Source: Kordia sp039026955 (GTDB lineage Bacteria > Bacteroidota > Bacteroidia > Flavobacteriales > Flavobacteriaceae). From it: 64,000 nucleotides of DNA. The stretch covers positions 1-64,000 of the forward strand of contig JBCCLH010000009.1 of NCBI GenBank assembly GCA_039026955.1. Reading direction: 5' to 3'. This document shows positions 51,142-61,700 of the stretch, piece after piece. Position numbers and translations under genes: made by a program. The first letter of the stretch is position 1. Each line of letters opens with the position of its first letter. Under the pieces are notes generated by a model. The model was not told where the DNA came from, did not search any database, and worked only from the letters and a program-made list of their open reading frames with translations.

Positions 51142-51184
51142 TGACAAATATCATAGTTTTTTGTGTCGCTACACAGTACTTTTA
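51142..51184 (+). promoter_or_regulatory. CRP-type box and promoter of the second universal stress gene
   Basis: TGACAAATATCA at 51142-51153, 23-nt gap, then TACTTTTA at 51177-51184 (-7; last base off consensus). Same geometry as at 50276. Confidence 0.6.
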
Positions 51185-51211
51185 ACCTAAGAAATTAAAA
51201 AATGTACAGCG

Positions 51212-52054
51212 ATGAAAAAAATACTCTTACCCACCGATTTCTCCGAAAATTCTCTGAACGCTATTCGGTATGCGGTTCAATTATTTAAAGATCAAAAATG
51301 TAATTTCATCTTACTAAATACGTATACACCTGTCATTTACCATGTACAATATATGGAGGTGGGCGCAGCACAATTTGGACTCATGGATGCACTTAAAGAA
51401 AAGTCGCAAAACAGACTGAAATCAGTGCAAGAAACCATTGAAAAAGAGTTTCCAAATCCGAATCACATTTTCTCTCGAATCTCTGCCTTTAATATGTTGA
51501 TTTCTGAGATTGAACTGTTGTACGAAGAAAATACGATGGAGATGATCATCATGGGAACGCAAGGTGCTTCGGGCATCAAAGAAGTGTTGTTTGGCTCCAA
51601 TATGATTCACGTATTAAAAAATTGCAAATGTCCGTTATTGGCAGTCCCAAGTGACTACAAATTTGAAACGCCACACGAACTTTTATTCCCATCAGATTAT
51701 GGAATCAATTTCGAAGAGCGACATGTGGCAGAAATCAAAAATATAGCGTCGTTATGTTCAGCGCGTGTCAATATTTTACATGTAACGCATGCAGACGAAT
51801 TGACCGAAACACAAGAAGCAAACAGAGAAAAACTCGCGACACATTTTGAAGGTGTTTCGAATCTATTTCATACCGTGAATCATCATGACATAGGAACTGC
51901 TATTTCAGAATTTCAATCACAATCGCGCATCAATTTTTTAGCAATGTTGAATAACAAACATTCCTTTTTTGAAAACCTATTTTTTGGTTCAAAAGTAAAA
52001 TACATAGGACTGCATTTAAAAACACCATTTTTAGTAATTCCTGCCAATGTATAA
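51212..52054 (+). CDS. Universal stress protein, tandem UspA-like, 2
   Basis: 280 residues. First half MKKILLPTDFSENSLNAIRY to MEMIIMGTQGASGIKEVLFGSNMIHVLKNCKCPLLAVP: G-T-Q-G-A-S-G and FGSN form a fuller ATP-binding loop than in protein 1. The second half starts ELLFPSDYGINF and is more degenerate. Followed at 46 nt by the third gene, which has no box of its own, so the two probably share a transcript. Confidence 0.9.
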   Translation: MKKILLPTDFSENSLNAIRYAVQLFKDQKCNFILLNTYTPVIYHVQYMEVGAAQFGLMDALKEKSQNRLKSVQETIEKEFPNPNHIFSRISAFNMLISEIELLYEENTMEMIIMGTQGASGIKEVLFGSNMIHVLKNCKCPLLAVPSDYKFETPHELLFPSDYGINFEERHVAEIKNIASLCSARVNILHVTHADELTETQEANREKLATHFEGVSNLFHTVNHHDIGTAISEFQSQSRINFLAMLNNKHSFFENLFFGSKVKYIGLHLKTPFLVIPANV

Positions 52055-52100
52055 GCAGGAACTGAACAACAAATTTATCTAAAACCTTTACAATCATATT

Positions 52101-52928
52101 ATGAAACATATTCTTTTACCAACCGATTTCTCAGATAATGCTTGGAGTGCTATTATCTACACGCTGAAATTATATCAATACGAAACCTGTAAGTTTTACT
52201 TGTTGAATTCGCAAAAAGTAGCTTCGTCACGTATTTCTAGTTTTTCTAATAAACTGTTAAGCACCATGCTTGAAAATGCGAAAAAAGACGTACTCCAACT
52301 CAAAGAACAATTAGAAGCAACCAATACCAACAGCAATCACGAATTTGAAGTTATTGTAAGTCTAGGCGATTTAGACGACGCGATTGAAAGTTGTGTGCTA
52401 AAACATAAAATTGACTTGATTGCGATGGGAACCAAAGGTGCTACAGGCGCAAAAGGAGTGCTATTTGGAAGCAATACTGCAAAAATGTTTAAAAAAGTAA
52501 AAACCTGTCCAATCTTAGCAATTCCAAACGAATATGAATATGCAACGCCGAAGCAAATTGCCTTTCCATCGGACTTCAATCGTTATTGTGATGCGAAAGA
52601 ATTAGACTATTTAAAGAATTTGGCAGACTTACACAATTCCAAAATACGCGTTATTCACATCAATGAAAAAGGTGTATTGGATGAAAAGCAGGAAAGTAAT
52701 CTCAATGTCTTAAAAGAATACCTCAAAGCACACGATCACAGTGTACATTTAATTCCAAGTTACACGAGTAAAGAAGCAAGTATTAACGATTTTATTGAAG
52801 AACTCGATGTAGACATTCTTGCAATGGTGTATTATTCACACAGTTTTATAGATAGCATTTTACGCGAACCTGTGATTAAGAAGATTGCCTTTAACTTGAA
52901 GGTACCTTTCATGGTGATTCCAGAGTAA
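52101..52928 (+). CDS. Universal stress protein, tandem UspA-like, 3
   Basis: 275 residues, two Usp halves: MKHILLPTDFSDNAWSAIIY ... LIAMGTKGATGAKGVLFGSNTAKMFKKVKTCPILAIP in the first, with a complete G-T-K-G-A-T-G and GSN nucleotide loop, and QIAFPSDFNRYC in the second. Likely co-transcribed with protein 2. Three linked paralogs suggest either hetero-oligomers or dose effects; neither is shown by sequence. Confidence 0.9.
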   Translation: MKHILLPTDFSDNAWSAIIYTLKLYQYETCKFYLLNSQKVASSRISSFSNKLLSTMLENAKKDVLQLKEQLEATNTNSNHEFEVIVSLGDLDDAIESCVLKHKIDLIAMGTKGATGAKGVLFGSNTAKMFKKVKTCPILAIPNEYEYATPKQIAFPSDFNRYCDAKELDYLKNLADLHNSKIRVIHINEKGVLDEKQESNLNVLKEYLKAHDHSVHLIPSYTSKEASINDFIEELDVDILAMVYYSHSFIDSILREPVIKKIAFNLKVPFMVIPE

Positions 52929-52949
52929 AATCTCGATGGTCGAGTAAGC

Positions 52950-52992
52950 TGATATATGTCATAGAAATTCTCGGTTTCTGGCAGTAATTTTA
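52950..52992 (+). promoter_or_regulatory. CRP-type box and promoter of the soluble protein/lipoprotein operon
   Basis: TGATATATGTCA at 52950-52961 (the most symmetric box), 23-nt gap, TAATTTTA at 52985-52992 as -7. Third identical spacing after 50276 and 51142. Confidence 0.6.
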
Positions 52993-53018
52993 AAGTATAA
53001 TTACGAAAACAAAATATC

Positions 53019-53471
53019 ATGAAAACCATACAAACACAAACCAAATATATAGAATGGATCAGTGCTGATGATATGCATACCGACTCGCTACAGTGGTTGT
53101 CACAACTGCGTTTTATAAATGACGAACATATTTTCTTTGAGAACTTAATCGATTCTTTTTCAGCACAATTGAGAGCATTGGATATTTTTTCAAGCGATAA
53201 AGAAATTATCGATACGCTGACACGTTCCTATCGACATAATGAACACCTCATTCAAAAAGTTATGAGACATGAAAACGGGTTAAAAATCATGGTCGATGGT
53301 GTTGATCAGCTCGAAGATGAAAAGAAATACAAGGAAGCACACCTAAACATCGCGAGCGATATTGAGATCTTTCTTAAAGAATATCAGGTATTAAAAATGC
53401 AGTTATTCAATATTATTAAAGGCATTAAGAAAGAAGAAAAATTAGAGACTTTGTTAGATCATAATCACTAA
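53019..53471 (+). CDS. Hypothetical soluble helical protein
   Basis: 150 residues, predicted almost all-helical, no signal peptide. Motifs: YIEWISADDMHTDSLQWLSQ, RFINDEHIFFENLIDSF, HNEHLIQKVMRHE and a terminal KIKKEEKLETLLDHNH-like tail. His/Glu pairs on helices (DEHIFFE, HNEHL) recall hemerythrin- or ferritin-like bundles but the pattern is not complete. First gene of an operon with two lipoproteins (11- and 10-nt gaps) under a CRP-type box. Confidence 0.7.
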   Translation: MKTIQTQTKYIEWISADDMHTDSLQWLSQLRFINDEHIFFENLIDSFSAQLRALDIFSSDKEIIDTLTRSYRHNEHLIQKVMRHENGLKIMVDGVDQLEDEKKYKEAHLNIASDIEIFLKEYQVLKMQLFNIIKGIKKEEKLETLLDHNH

Positions 53472-53482
53472 AATCATTCGTC

Positions 53483-54166
53483 ATGAAACGTATTTTTTAC
53501 ATAGTATGTATCGCTTCTATGATGCTGACTGCATGTACTACAACACAATTGGTAGATCATTGGAAAAATCCAGATATTGATACATACGAACCGCAAAAAG
53601 TGTTGATTGTTGGTTTGACGTCGAATGTAGAAGCACGTCAGCAATTTGAGCAAAAACTCAAAGCAGAACTCGAAGCACGTGGAAGCGAAGCTGTGACGAG
53701 TCTCACACTTTTTGATCCGTCTTTGCGAAAAGAAAAAATGACCGAAAAAGAACTAAAAGCAATTGAACTTTCCTTAATTGAAGATGGTTTTGATACGATT
53801 TTATTGACAAAAATTATTGGCGTTGAAGACAAAATTCAATACAAACAACACTATCAGGACTACGATGATACCTACCGAAAATTTACGGATGAATACATGA
53901 TGTATCAAGATATTTATTACAATCCTGAATATTACGATGCGTATACGGTGTACCATTCGGAGACTTCTATGTATTGCATTTGCCCGACGAAAGACAGAGA
54001 ATTGCTTTGGAAAGGATACATTGATATTGTAGATCCGACTTCTATTGAAGAATCTGTCACAGATTATGTCTACATGGCATTGGCAGTATTGGAACACGAG
54101 CAACTTATCAAAGAAAGAACAAGTCTGAAAGAAGACACCAAAAAACAAGACGAATTGATCAATTAA
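53483..54166 (+). CDS. Lipoprotein A, paralog of the next gene
   Basis: 227 residues. Lipoprotein signal ending LTAC (C18). Conserved with the next gene: DHWKNPDIDTYEPQKVLIVG, then LTSNVEARQQFEQKLKAELE and EARGSEA. The fold looks like an alternating alpha/beta domain. It ends with a charged tail (SLKEDTKKQDELIN). Function unknown; expected at the outer membrane. In the operon after the helical protein. Confidence 0.78.
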   Translation: MKRIFYIVCIASMMLTACTTTQLVDHWKNPDIDTYEPQKVLIVGLTSNVEARQQFEQKLKAELEARGSEAVTSLTLFDPSLRKEKMTEKELKAIELSLIEDGFDTILLTKIIGVEDKIQYKQHYQDYDDTYRKFTDEYMMYQDIYYNPEYYDAYTVYHSETSMYCICPTKDRELLWKGYIDIVDPTSIEESVTDYVYMALAVLEHEQLIKERTSLKEDTKKQDELIN

Positions 54167-54176
54167 TTCATACAAA

Positions 54177-54809
54177 ATGAAAACCTTTTCCTTAGTAACC
54201 CTAATATTCTTGGTAGTTGGTTGCGCGGCGATCAAACAAGAAGAAAGTTGGAAAAATCCAGACTTTACCGAATTCAATCCGAAAAATGTATTAGTAGTGG
54301 GCGTAACTCCTGATTTAGAAGCACGAAGCAATTTTGAATTCAGCTTAGTAAGAGAGCTAAATGCCCGAAACATCAATGCGATACAAAGTTCGGTAGTTTT
54401 TGAAAAAATGTTTCAAGACGATTCAGACACGGAATCAGAAATAGAAACTCAAATCAGCAAGCTACTTACTGAAGGTTATGAAACAGTGTTGGTTTCTGCA
54501 ATCAAAGGCATCAAAGAAAACGAATCTAGAAGTGGTGCTTCTCCCCGATTCGATTACGGTTTACAAAAATTTTTAGGCGGATATTTAGCTTCGCGCGATG
54601 ATTACTTTAGTCAAGATGATTATAAAAAATACCAAGTATTCTATGTAGAAACTTCCATTTACAATCTACAAAAAGACAGCGAAAAAGATTTGGTGTGGTA
54701 TGGAAGCTATAACATCATCGATCCTGAAAACATTGCAGAGATGTCCGACGATTACGTTAAAAAAATCATCAAATCGATGGAAAAAGAGGACGTTATTCCT
54801 AAGAAATAA
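54177..54809 (+). CDS. Lipoprotein B, paralog of the preceding gene
   Basis: 210 residues. Lipoprotein signal ending VVGC (C16). Shares SWKNPDFTEFNPKNVLVVG, VTPDLEARSNFEFSLVRELN, and YVETSIYNLQKDSEKDLVWYG with lipoprotein A (there YHSETSMYCICPTKDRELLWKG). Two divergent copies kept in one operon suggest either a heteromeric complex or different partners. Last gene of the operon, convergent with a TPR-HTH regulator gene. Confidence 0.78.
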   Translation: MKTFSLVTLIFLVVGCAAIKQEESWKNPDFTEFNPKNVLVVGVTPDLEARSNFEFSLVRELNARNINAIQSSVVFEKMFQDDSDTESEIETQISKLLTEGYETVLVSAIKGIKENESRSGASPRFDYGLQKFLGGYLASRDDYFSQDDYKKYQVFYVETSIYNLQKDSEKDLVWYGSYNIIDPENIAEMSDDYVKKIIKSMEKEDVIPKK

Positions 54810-54838
54810 AAAATGGGGATTTGGTATTTATTATTTAC

Positions 54839-56521
54839 TTATAGATTTTTCAAATATGCTTCCAAGCTATCTTCTGAGCCAAGTCCCAATTTCTTTTTGA
54901 GTCGGTAACGAGAAGATTTTGTGGCGTATATGGTTGTATTGCGTAAGTTTGCGATCTCTTTTCGAGACAATCCCATGCGAATAAAACTACTGATTTCCAT
55001 GTCGGTTTTTGACAATTCAGGATGCGATTTGCGCAATTTTCGTTTAAAATCATAACTCATCTCGTTGATATTATCACGTACCATTTCAAACTTTGAATCG
55101 TCAATTCCTGCGGTTTTTAAGTCTACCAAAATGCTTTTTAGTGTGATATCAGATTCTCTGTTTGCTAATTTTTTCAGATTCTCCGTCAATTGACTTTTTT
55201 GGCGTTGATAGGTAATGTTTTCATCGACTAATGTGAGGATTTCGCTTGTTTTCTCAGATACTTCTTCTTTGAGTTGAATATTTCTTTGATTCTGTCGCAA
55301 TGCTTCTGCTTCTGCTTCAATCGCTCGTTTTTTCAGCGTCAGATAGGTAATAATTCCAATCAAAACAAAGACAACTAAGACTGTAATGATACTCCAAAAT
55401 TGTGTTTTTGCTTTTTGTTTGATCTCCTTTTCCTTTGCAGCATTTTGGGCAACAAATTGTAGACTGTCCAACGATTTTTGTCTTGCATAGGTAAACGCAG
55501 CATCTTTTCGGGCAATTTCTCTAGCATTATTAATATTTAACCTTTTGATTTGATGGTTTTTGTATAAACGATAATATGGAAACGCACTTTTATAATCGCC
55601 CATATCAAGGTAACAGTTACTCAATCCTAAATAACGTCTAGCTATGGTATTATCTTTTTTTAACTCGACTGATAAATCTACTGCTCTTTTTAAATAAGGC
55701 AAGGCTTTTTTAGGTTGTTTCAGTTTTCGGTAGATAGCGCCTTGCATGTACGAATAAATTTCCTGAGAAGATACATATCCAAGCTCTTCACTTAATGCCA
55801 ACGCTTTCTTTGCGTATTTCAATGCTTTTTGATAATCGCTTCGAACATTTAATAAAAAGCTAGCATAGGTTCTGTTGGCATATAAACTTACTTTCTTATT
55901 CTGGATAGAATCAGTAAAACGAATGGCCCTTACCATTTGATCTTCGGCAGGTTGCATCTCCTCTAGCGCTTCATTCTGTTTTAGTTCTTCCCTTCTTCGC
56001 AACATACGTCCAAAATCAACCAAAGTAAATGCTCTTTGCTCTATATTTTTATAGCGTTCGCTTAATTCAAATGCTTTATCAAAATATTCTTGGGCTTTGT
56101 CTAGATCCTTTTCAAACATTAAAATAGTGCCCATTCTTCGATACGAATTTGATAAGGTATAAGTTTCCCCAATAGCTTCTTTCAATAGTAATGCCTTTTG
56201 GGCGGATGCTAACGAAGCGACATAATCGCGTTGTAATGAATAACAATAGGATACTTCGTCCAGCATCAAGGCTTTTTTTAGTGTGTAATAGGACTTGTCT
56301 TTGGTTTGTGTTAAGAAGATACTGTCTAACAGCGCAATACATTCATTGTATCGCTCCAAAGCTATATTAGGCTTTGATCGGAGGAACTCATCAGCTTCCA
56401 CATGCATTTTTTCTAACGCCAAACTATCCTTTTCTGCTACTTGTGCAGACAAACTATGTGTGCAACATAGTAGGACACAAAATAGGATATACGAAATGTG
56501 AAATGTGATCGGTTTTTTCAT
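54839..56521 (-). CDS. Membrane-bound TPR/HTH transcriptional regulator 1
   Basis: 560 residues. Signal peptide (about 1-26), six to seven TPRs (about 60-340), one membrane helix (FWSIITVLVVFVLIGIITYL, about 390-410), a coiled coil, and a C-terminal LuxR-like HTH (SKTDMEISSFIRMGLSRKEI, then YATKSSRYRLKKKLGL). Periplasmic repeats joined to a cytosolic DNA-binding domain suit a one-component sensor-regulator. Divergent from a paralog of identical design, 264 nt apart. Confidence 0.85.
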   Translation of the reverse strand: MKKPITFHISYILFCVLLCCTHSLSAQVAEKDSLALEKMHVEADEFLRSKPNIALERYNECIALLDSIFLTQTKDKSYYTLKKALMLDEVSYCYSLQRDYVASLASAQKALLLKEAIGETYTLSNSYRRMGTILMFEKDLDKAQEYFDKAFELSERYKNIEQRAFTLVDFGRMLRRREELKQNEALEEMQPAEDQMVRAIRFTDSIQNKKVSLYANRTYASFLLNVRSDYQKALKYAKKALALSEELGYVSSQEIYSYMQGAIYRKLKQPKKALPYLKRAVDLSVELKKDNTIARRYLGLSNCYLDMGDYKSAFPYYRLYKNHQIKRLNINNAREIARKDAAFTYARQKSLDSLQFVAQNAAKEKEIKQKAKTQFWSIITVLVVFVLIGIITYLTLKKRAIEAEAEALRQNQRNIQLKEEVSEKTSEILTLVDENITYQRQKSQLTENLKKLANRESDITLKSILVDLKTAGIDDSKFEMVRDNINEMSYDFKRKLRKSHPELSKTDMEISSFIRMGLSRKEIANLRNTTIYATKSSRYRLKKKLGLGSEDSLEAYLKNL

Positions 56522-56785
56522 GAATTTAATAACGAAAGAATCAGCTTACAAAGGCATAAAAGCAATTTTTTACAGCTCATTTTTATACCGATTTAAAAGT
56601 ACAAAAATTTATCATGCTAGTTAGTCATTCATTTGAGCAGATGCACTTAATTAAAAATAAGTGTATGATTATCATTTACTTATAAAAATGTATCCGTATT
56701 TGCATCCCCTGTTTTTTTGACTTGAAAAGTATATTCTAGTAATATCGTACAAAAGAAATTTTATAACATATACCTTCAAGCCATC

Positions 56786-58405
56786 ATGAAAAATTCGTCA
56801 TTCCTTTTCCTTCTTTTTATGCTGTGTATACCTTTACAGATCGTATTTTCACAATCTGAAAATAATCCTCTGATTGACAGCATAAATGTCACCTATGAGC
56901 TTGCTCAAAAAAATCTATATAAAAATCCAACACTGGCGGCAACCAACTACGAAAAAATGATTGCGCTAGTAGATCGTCTTCCAAAGGATACAAAAGATGT
57001 TAAGATCTATTTATCAAAACAAGCCAACGCGTATAGAGTCTTAGGAGGCTACGCTGCTATGGATCATAAAACGGTGAAAGCATTAGAACTCCAAGAAAAA
57101 AGTTTGGCCATTAAACGACGTATTGGTGAACGCGAAACACAGATACAGAATTATCAGGCTATGGGCGCCTATTGGGGAAATGAAGGTGATTTTGAAAAAG
57201 CAGGTATTGCCATAGACTCTGCATACGCGATTGCTGTTGAAACCAAATCCAAACGTTTTTTAAGTGAAGCGGCTCGTGGAAAAGCTACTTATTTTAGAGC
57301 GATTGAAGTGAATGATAGTGCCGCATATTATTTTAAAATTGCCATAAAAACTGCAGATTTAGCAGAAGGGAAAGTTCCAAAATACGCCGCTTTAGATATG
57401 TACGGACGGTTTTTACGAGAACAAAATAAAATAGCAGAATCGCTCATATATGTAGATCAATTTCTAGAAGCATTACAATCCAATAAAGACACGGTTTTCT
57501 TTCCGCAAGTATATTTGACCAAAGCGGAGTCGCAATTAGCGTTAGGCAATCCTGAAAAAGCAATTGAAAATTATAAGAAAGGGATTTATTATGTGAACAA
57601 AACTAATCAACGCGAAGATTTGATAGAATTCTACAGAGGTTTGACGCAAAGTTATGAAGCAGCTGGATTGTATAAAAAAGCAGTAGCAACTAATAAATTG
57701 TATGTTGAAGCCTACCAGAAAAAGCGCGATACATTAGCCTACAGAGAACGTGCAGAAGTAGCGTTAAAGAATAAATACGCTTTGCAGAAAGCTGTCGATA
57801 GTACTGCCTTTGCACAACAAAAACTATTAGATGAAAGTGAATTGAAACGCAAAGCAAATACACGTTTTTGGATAGTGGTGACGCTTTTGTTGGCGATTTT
57901 AAGTTGTATTGCGTTTTTCTTTATCAGAAATCGTCAAAAAATAAAAGAACAGGCCTATCAAAATATTCTACTGAATAACAAAGTAGCTACCAAAACAGAA
58001 GAAATTAATGAACTTCTCACAGAAACCATTCAACATATCAAATCAAAAGAGCGCATTGCTGAGAATCTTCAAAAGTTAGCTGAAAAAGACAGTGATATGA
58101 GTTTGAAAAGTATTATTGCCGATTTGAAAGCTGGAAAATCTGATGATAGCAAATTGTTATTGGTGAAAGAAAATATTGAAAAAGTAAATTTTGAATTTAT
58201 CAAAAAGTTACATTCTGATTTTCCTGAACTTACTAAAACCGATATTGAAATTTGTTCGTTCTTAAGAATTGGATTGGACAGAAATCAGATTGCTCAACTC
58301 CGAAATACGTCCATAGAAGCAGTCCGCAAATCACGGCATCGCATTCGAAAAAAGATGCAGCTTGAAGATCATGTTGATCTCGAAAAATACCTTTCAGACC
58401 TATAA
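56786..58405 (+). CDS. Membrane-bound TPR/HTH transcriptional regulator 2
   Basis: 539 residues with the same plan as its divergent neighbour: signal peptide (to about 22), TPRs (about 35-340), one membrane helix (FWIVVTLLLAILSCIAFFFI), a coiled coil, and HTH (LTKTDIEICSFLRIGLDRNQ, then IEAVRKSRHRIRKKMQL). The HTH-adjacent region is the best conserved part, the TPR half has diverged, so the pair likely reads similar DNA and senses different signals. Candidate regulator of the LRR gene downstream. Confidence 0.85.
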   Translation: MKNSSFLFLLFMLCIPLQIVFSQSENNPLIDSINVTYELAQKNLYKNPTLAATNYEKMIALVDRLPKDTKDVKIYLSKQANAYRVLGGYAAMDHKTVKALELQEKSLAIKRRIGERETQIQNYQAMGAYWGNEGDFEKAGIAIDSAYAIAVETKSKRFLSEAARGKATYFRAIEVNDSAAYYFKIAIKTADLAEGKVPKYAALDMYGRFLREQNKIAESLIYVDQFLEALQSNKDTVFFPQVYLTKAESQLALGNPEKAIENYKKGIYYVNKTNQREDLIEFYRGLTQSYEAAGLYKKAVATNKLYVEAYQKKRDTLAYRERAEVALKNKYALQKAVDSTAFAQQKLLDESELKRKANTRFWIVVTLLLAILSCIAFFFIRNRQKIKEQAYQNILLNNKVATKTEEINELLTETIQHIKSKERIAENLQKLAEKDSDMSLKSIIADLKAGKSDDSKLLLVKENIEKVNFEFIKKLHSDFPELTKTDIEICSFLRIGLDRNQIAQLRNTSIEAVRKSRHRIRKKMQLEDHVDLEKYLSDL

Positions 58406-58538
58406 CCACATTTCGATTTAAAAAATTTAAATGCTTACTAGTCAAATATTTACGGATTTGTCCGCTTATTTGTCCGCACTCGTTTTTTGATTTAAATCAC
58501 CTATCCAGTTTAATTTGTTTCAAGAATTTCAATTACAA

Positions 58539-58736
58539 ATGCCAGATTCAAAAAAGAAAAAAAATACAGATTCAACTTCAAATACAGCTAAAGACATTTC
58601 TAGGTTGACAAGTTTGAAATCAATCCAAAATTCACAAACAGCATTTTTGGAAAGTCATCTTATGGAATTGGAGCAAATCAAATTGAAAATTCAATCTTTT
58701 AATAACGAATACTATACCAAAAATAAACAGATATGA
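58539..58736 (+). CDS. Small coiled-coil protein coupled to the LRR gene
   Basis: 65 residues from ATG 58539 (MPDSKKKKNTDSTSNTAKDI). N-terminal polar, C-terminal helical coiled coil (SQTAFLESHLMELEQIKLKI). No signal peptide. The stop overlaps the next start as ATGA at 58733-58736, so translation is coupled to the giant LRR protein. Function unknown; a role in its production or export is inferred. Confidence 0.6.
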   Translation: MPDSKKKKNTDSTSNTAKDISRLTSLKSIQNSQTAFLESHLMELEQIKLKIQSFNNEYYTKNKQI

Positions 58737-61700
58737 GAACCCTACTACTACCTTTATTTTGTTGTTTGTGTTGGTCCTTTACCGGATTTTCACAAATATA
58801 CACCGCCATTCCTGATCCAAACTTTGAAAATGCATTGTTCACTCAAGGAATAGACAATACCGCCAATGACGGACAAGTCTTAACTGCCAATATTAGTGGA
58901 CTTGTAGAACTAGATGTCAGAAGTTCCAATATAACTGATATGACGGGAATTGAAGATTTTGCGGCATTAAGTTCTCTTTTAGCGAGCTTTAATAATCTTA
59001 GCACAATAGATGTTTCAAACAATTCAAACCTCAGAAGCTTACAAGTTGATTTTAATGCACTTACTAGTATTAATTTAACAAACAATACAGCATTAGAAGT
59101 CATCGTTTTAAACAATAACAACTTATCAAGTATCGATGTGAGTGCCAATATCAATCTTACACAATTACGTATTGGAGGGAACAATATTTCTAGCTTGGAC
59201 GTCACTAATAATACAGAACTTACAAGACTTGATACAGCTGGATTTAACACGATATCAACTATTGATCTTTCAAATAATACAAAGCTAACGCGGCTTAATT
59301 TCCGATTGAATAGTTTAACAAGTTTAGATATTTCTAATTCCCCTTTGTTAACACGACTGAATGTACAAAACAATCAATTACAGTCGTTGAATGTCAAAAA
59401 TGGAAATAATACAAATTTTACTGAATTTGAAGCTCGTGGAAATAGTAATTTGTCATGTATTTTGGTAGATGACGCCAATTATGCAACTGCAAACTTTATA
59501 TTTGTAGATAGCGGCACCGTATTTAATGATGTAAGCTGTATTCCATATACTTCCATTCCTGATCCAAATTTTGAAGCCGCTTTAAACACTTTAGGGTATG
59601 ATGATATTCCGGGAGATGGAAGAGTTCCTACGAATCTTATTTCGACAATAAGCAATCTAAACCTGGAAAATCAAAATATTAGCAATCTTACAGGAATTCA
59701 GGATTTTGCAGCGCTGTCCGATTTGAATGTATCTAATAATTCATTAGGATTTTTAGACTTAAGCAGCAATACCAATCTTATCTCATTAACGGCTAATAAT
59801 AATATGCTATCAGCTGTGAATTTTGGAACAAACCCGCTACTGACCGATGTATTTGTATCAAATAATAACCTTTCTGATCTCAATGTTACAAATACTACCA
59901 ATCTTCGGAATTTGAATTGCAGCAATAATATTTTCTTTAGCAATCTTTTTGGTTTGGGTGCATCGTTGGTCACTTTAAACGTAAGCAACACTAGCATTTC
60001 AGCCCTAGATTTAAGGACGAATACAGCGTTGGAAGTATTAGAAGCCGATGGTATAAGTCAATTGTCTTCGTTGGACATTCGCAATGGAACGAATACAAGC
60101 ATTACCGTTTTTAGAACTACCTCTTGTCCAAACTTAACTTGTATTTCTGTGGATGATGTGGCATACAGTAATGCCAATTGGACCAATATTGATCCAACTG
60201 CCTATTTCAGTGCAACCGATTGTCAATACACAAGCATTCCAGATGCCAATTTTGAAGCGCGATTGGGCGTACTTGGCTATGATGATATTGCGAATGATGG
60301 TCAAGTACCAACCTCATTGATTGCTAGTGTGGTTTCATTAGATATAAGCAATAGAAATATTAATACTGTAACGGGAATTGAAGATTTTACGGCGCTGGAA
60401 ATATTACGCGCCAATCTTAACAATCTGACGACTATTGATGTGACGAACAACACAGCACTTAAGGAATTGTATCTAACGTCTAATAATTTAACTGCTATTA
60501 TTCTAGCTAATAATCCATTGTTAGAACGATTGGAGATTGGTTCAAACGGACTCACCACACTTGACCTTTCTGCAAATACAAATCTTCTCCGAATGGGAGC
60601 TGAATCAAACACCTTATCTACACTAAATGTTACAGGACTTACGCAATTAACAGAATTAGATATCGATAATAATGCACTTACTGCTGTAGATATTTCTACA
60701 AACATGATGCTAACTGGTGTTGACATAGAAAATAATAACTTTAGTTCATTAAACCTTTCTGGTTATACGCAATTAGTAGTGGTTAAAGCAGCAAACAATA
60801 GCAATCTAACAACTTTAAATCTTTCTGGTACTACAAGTTTAAGTGCTGTACTGACAAGTAATTGCAATATAAGCGCAATAGATGTTAGTAATTCTCCTCT
60901 ATTAGAAAATTTTGACATGTCCAATAACGCATTGACTAGTTTGGATTTAAGTAATAATCCAATACTCAAATCCGTCAGAGTACAACAAAATAATCTTTCC
61001 AGTCTGAATTTAAATAATGGAAATAATAGTGGAATCGTTTTTGGTATTGATGCTAGAAATAATCCAAATTTATTTTGTATCCGTGTAAGTGATCTTGCCT
61101 ATGCCAATGCAAACTGGTTTAATATAGATGCACAAACTCAATTTTCAACAACAGATTATTGTCGTTATACAACCATTCCAGATGCTAATTTTGAAACAGA
61201 GTTAGCGAATTTAGGATACGATGATATTTCGGGTGATGGACAAGTGCCAACGGCTTTAATTGAAGTCGTGACACTATTGGATGTACGTTTTGATAATATT
61301 TCAGATTTGACAGGAATTGAAGCGTTTACAGCTTTGGAACAATTACGTGCCAACAATAACAATATTTCCACAATTGATCTCTCAAGCAATACCGCTTTAA
61401 AAGAATTGACGCTGAGCACAAACAATTTGACCAGTTTAAATCTTACAAACAATCTCCTATTAGAGCGCTTAAATATTCGTAGAAATAACTTGACAACATT
61501 AGATGTTTCTTTAAATACACAATTATTATCTATTGATGTTGAAGAAAATCTATTAAATACCATCAATCTTTCGGGATTAACGGCATTGACGAGTTTGAAC
61601 GTAAATGATAATGCACTGACCAATCTTGATGTGTCTAGTAATACGTTGCTCAGTTCACTTAGTTTTGGGAATAATAATATTGGAAGCATTGATGTCGCCG

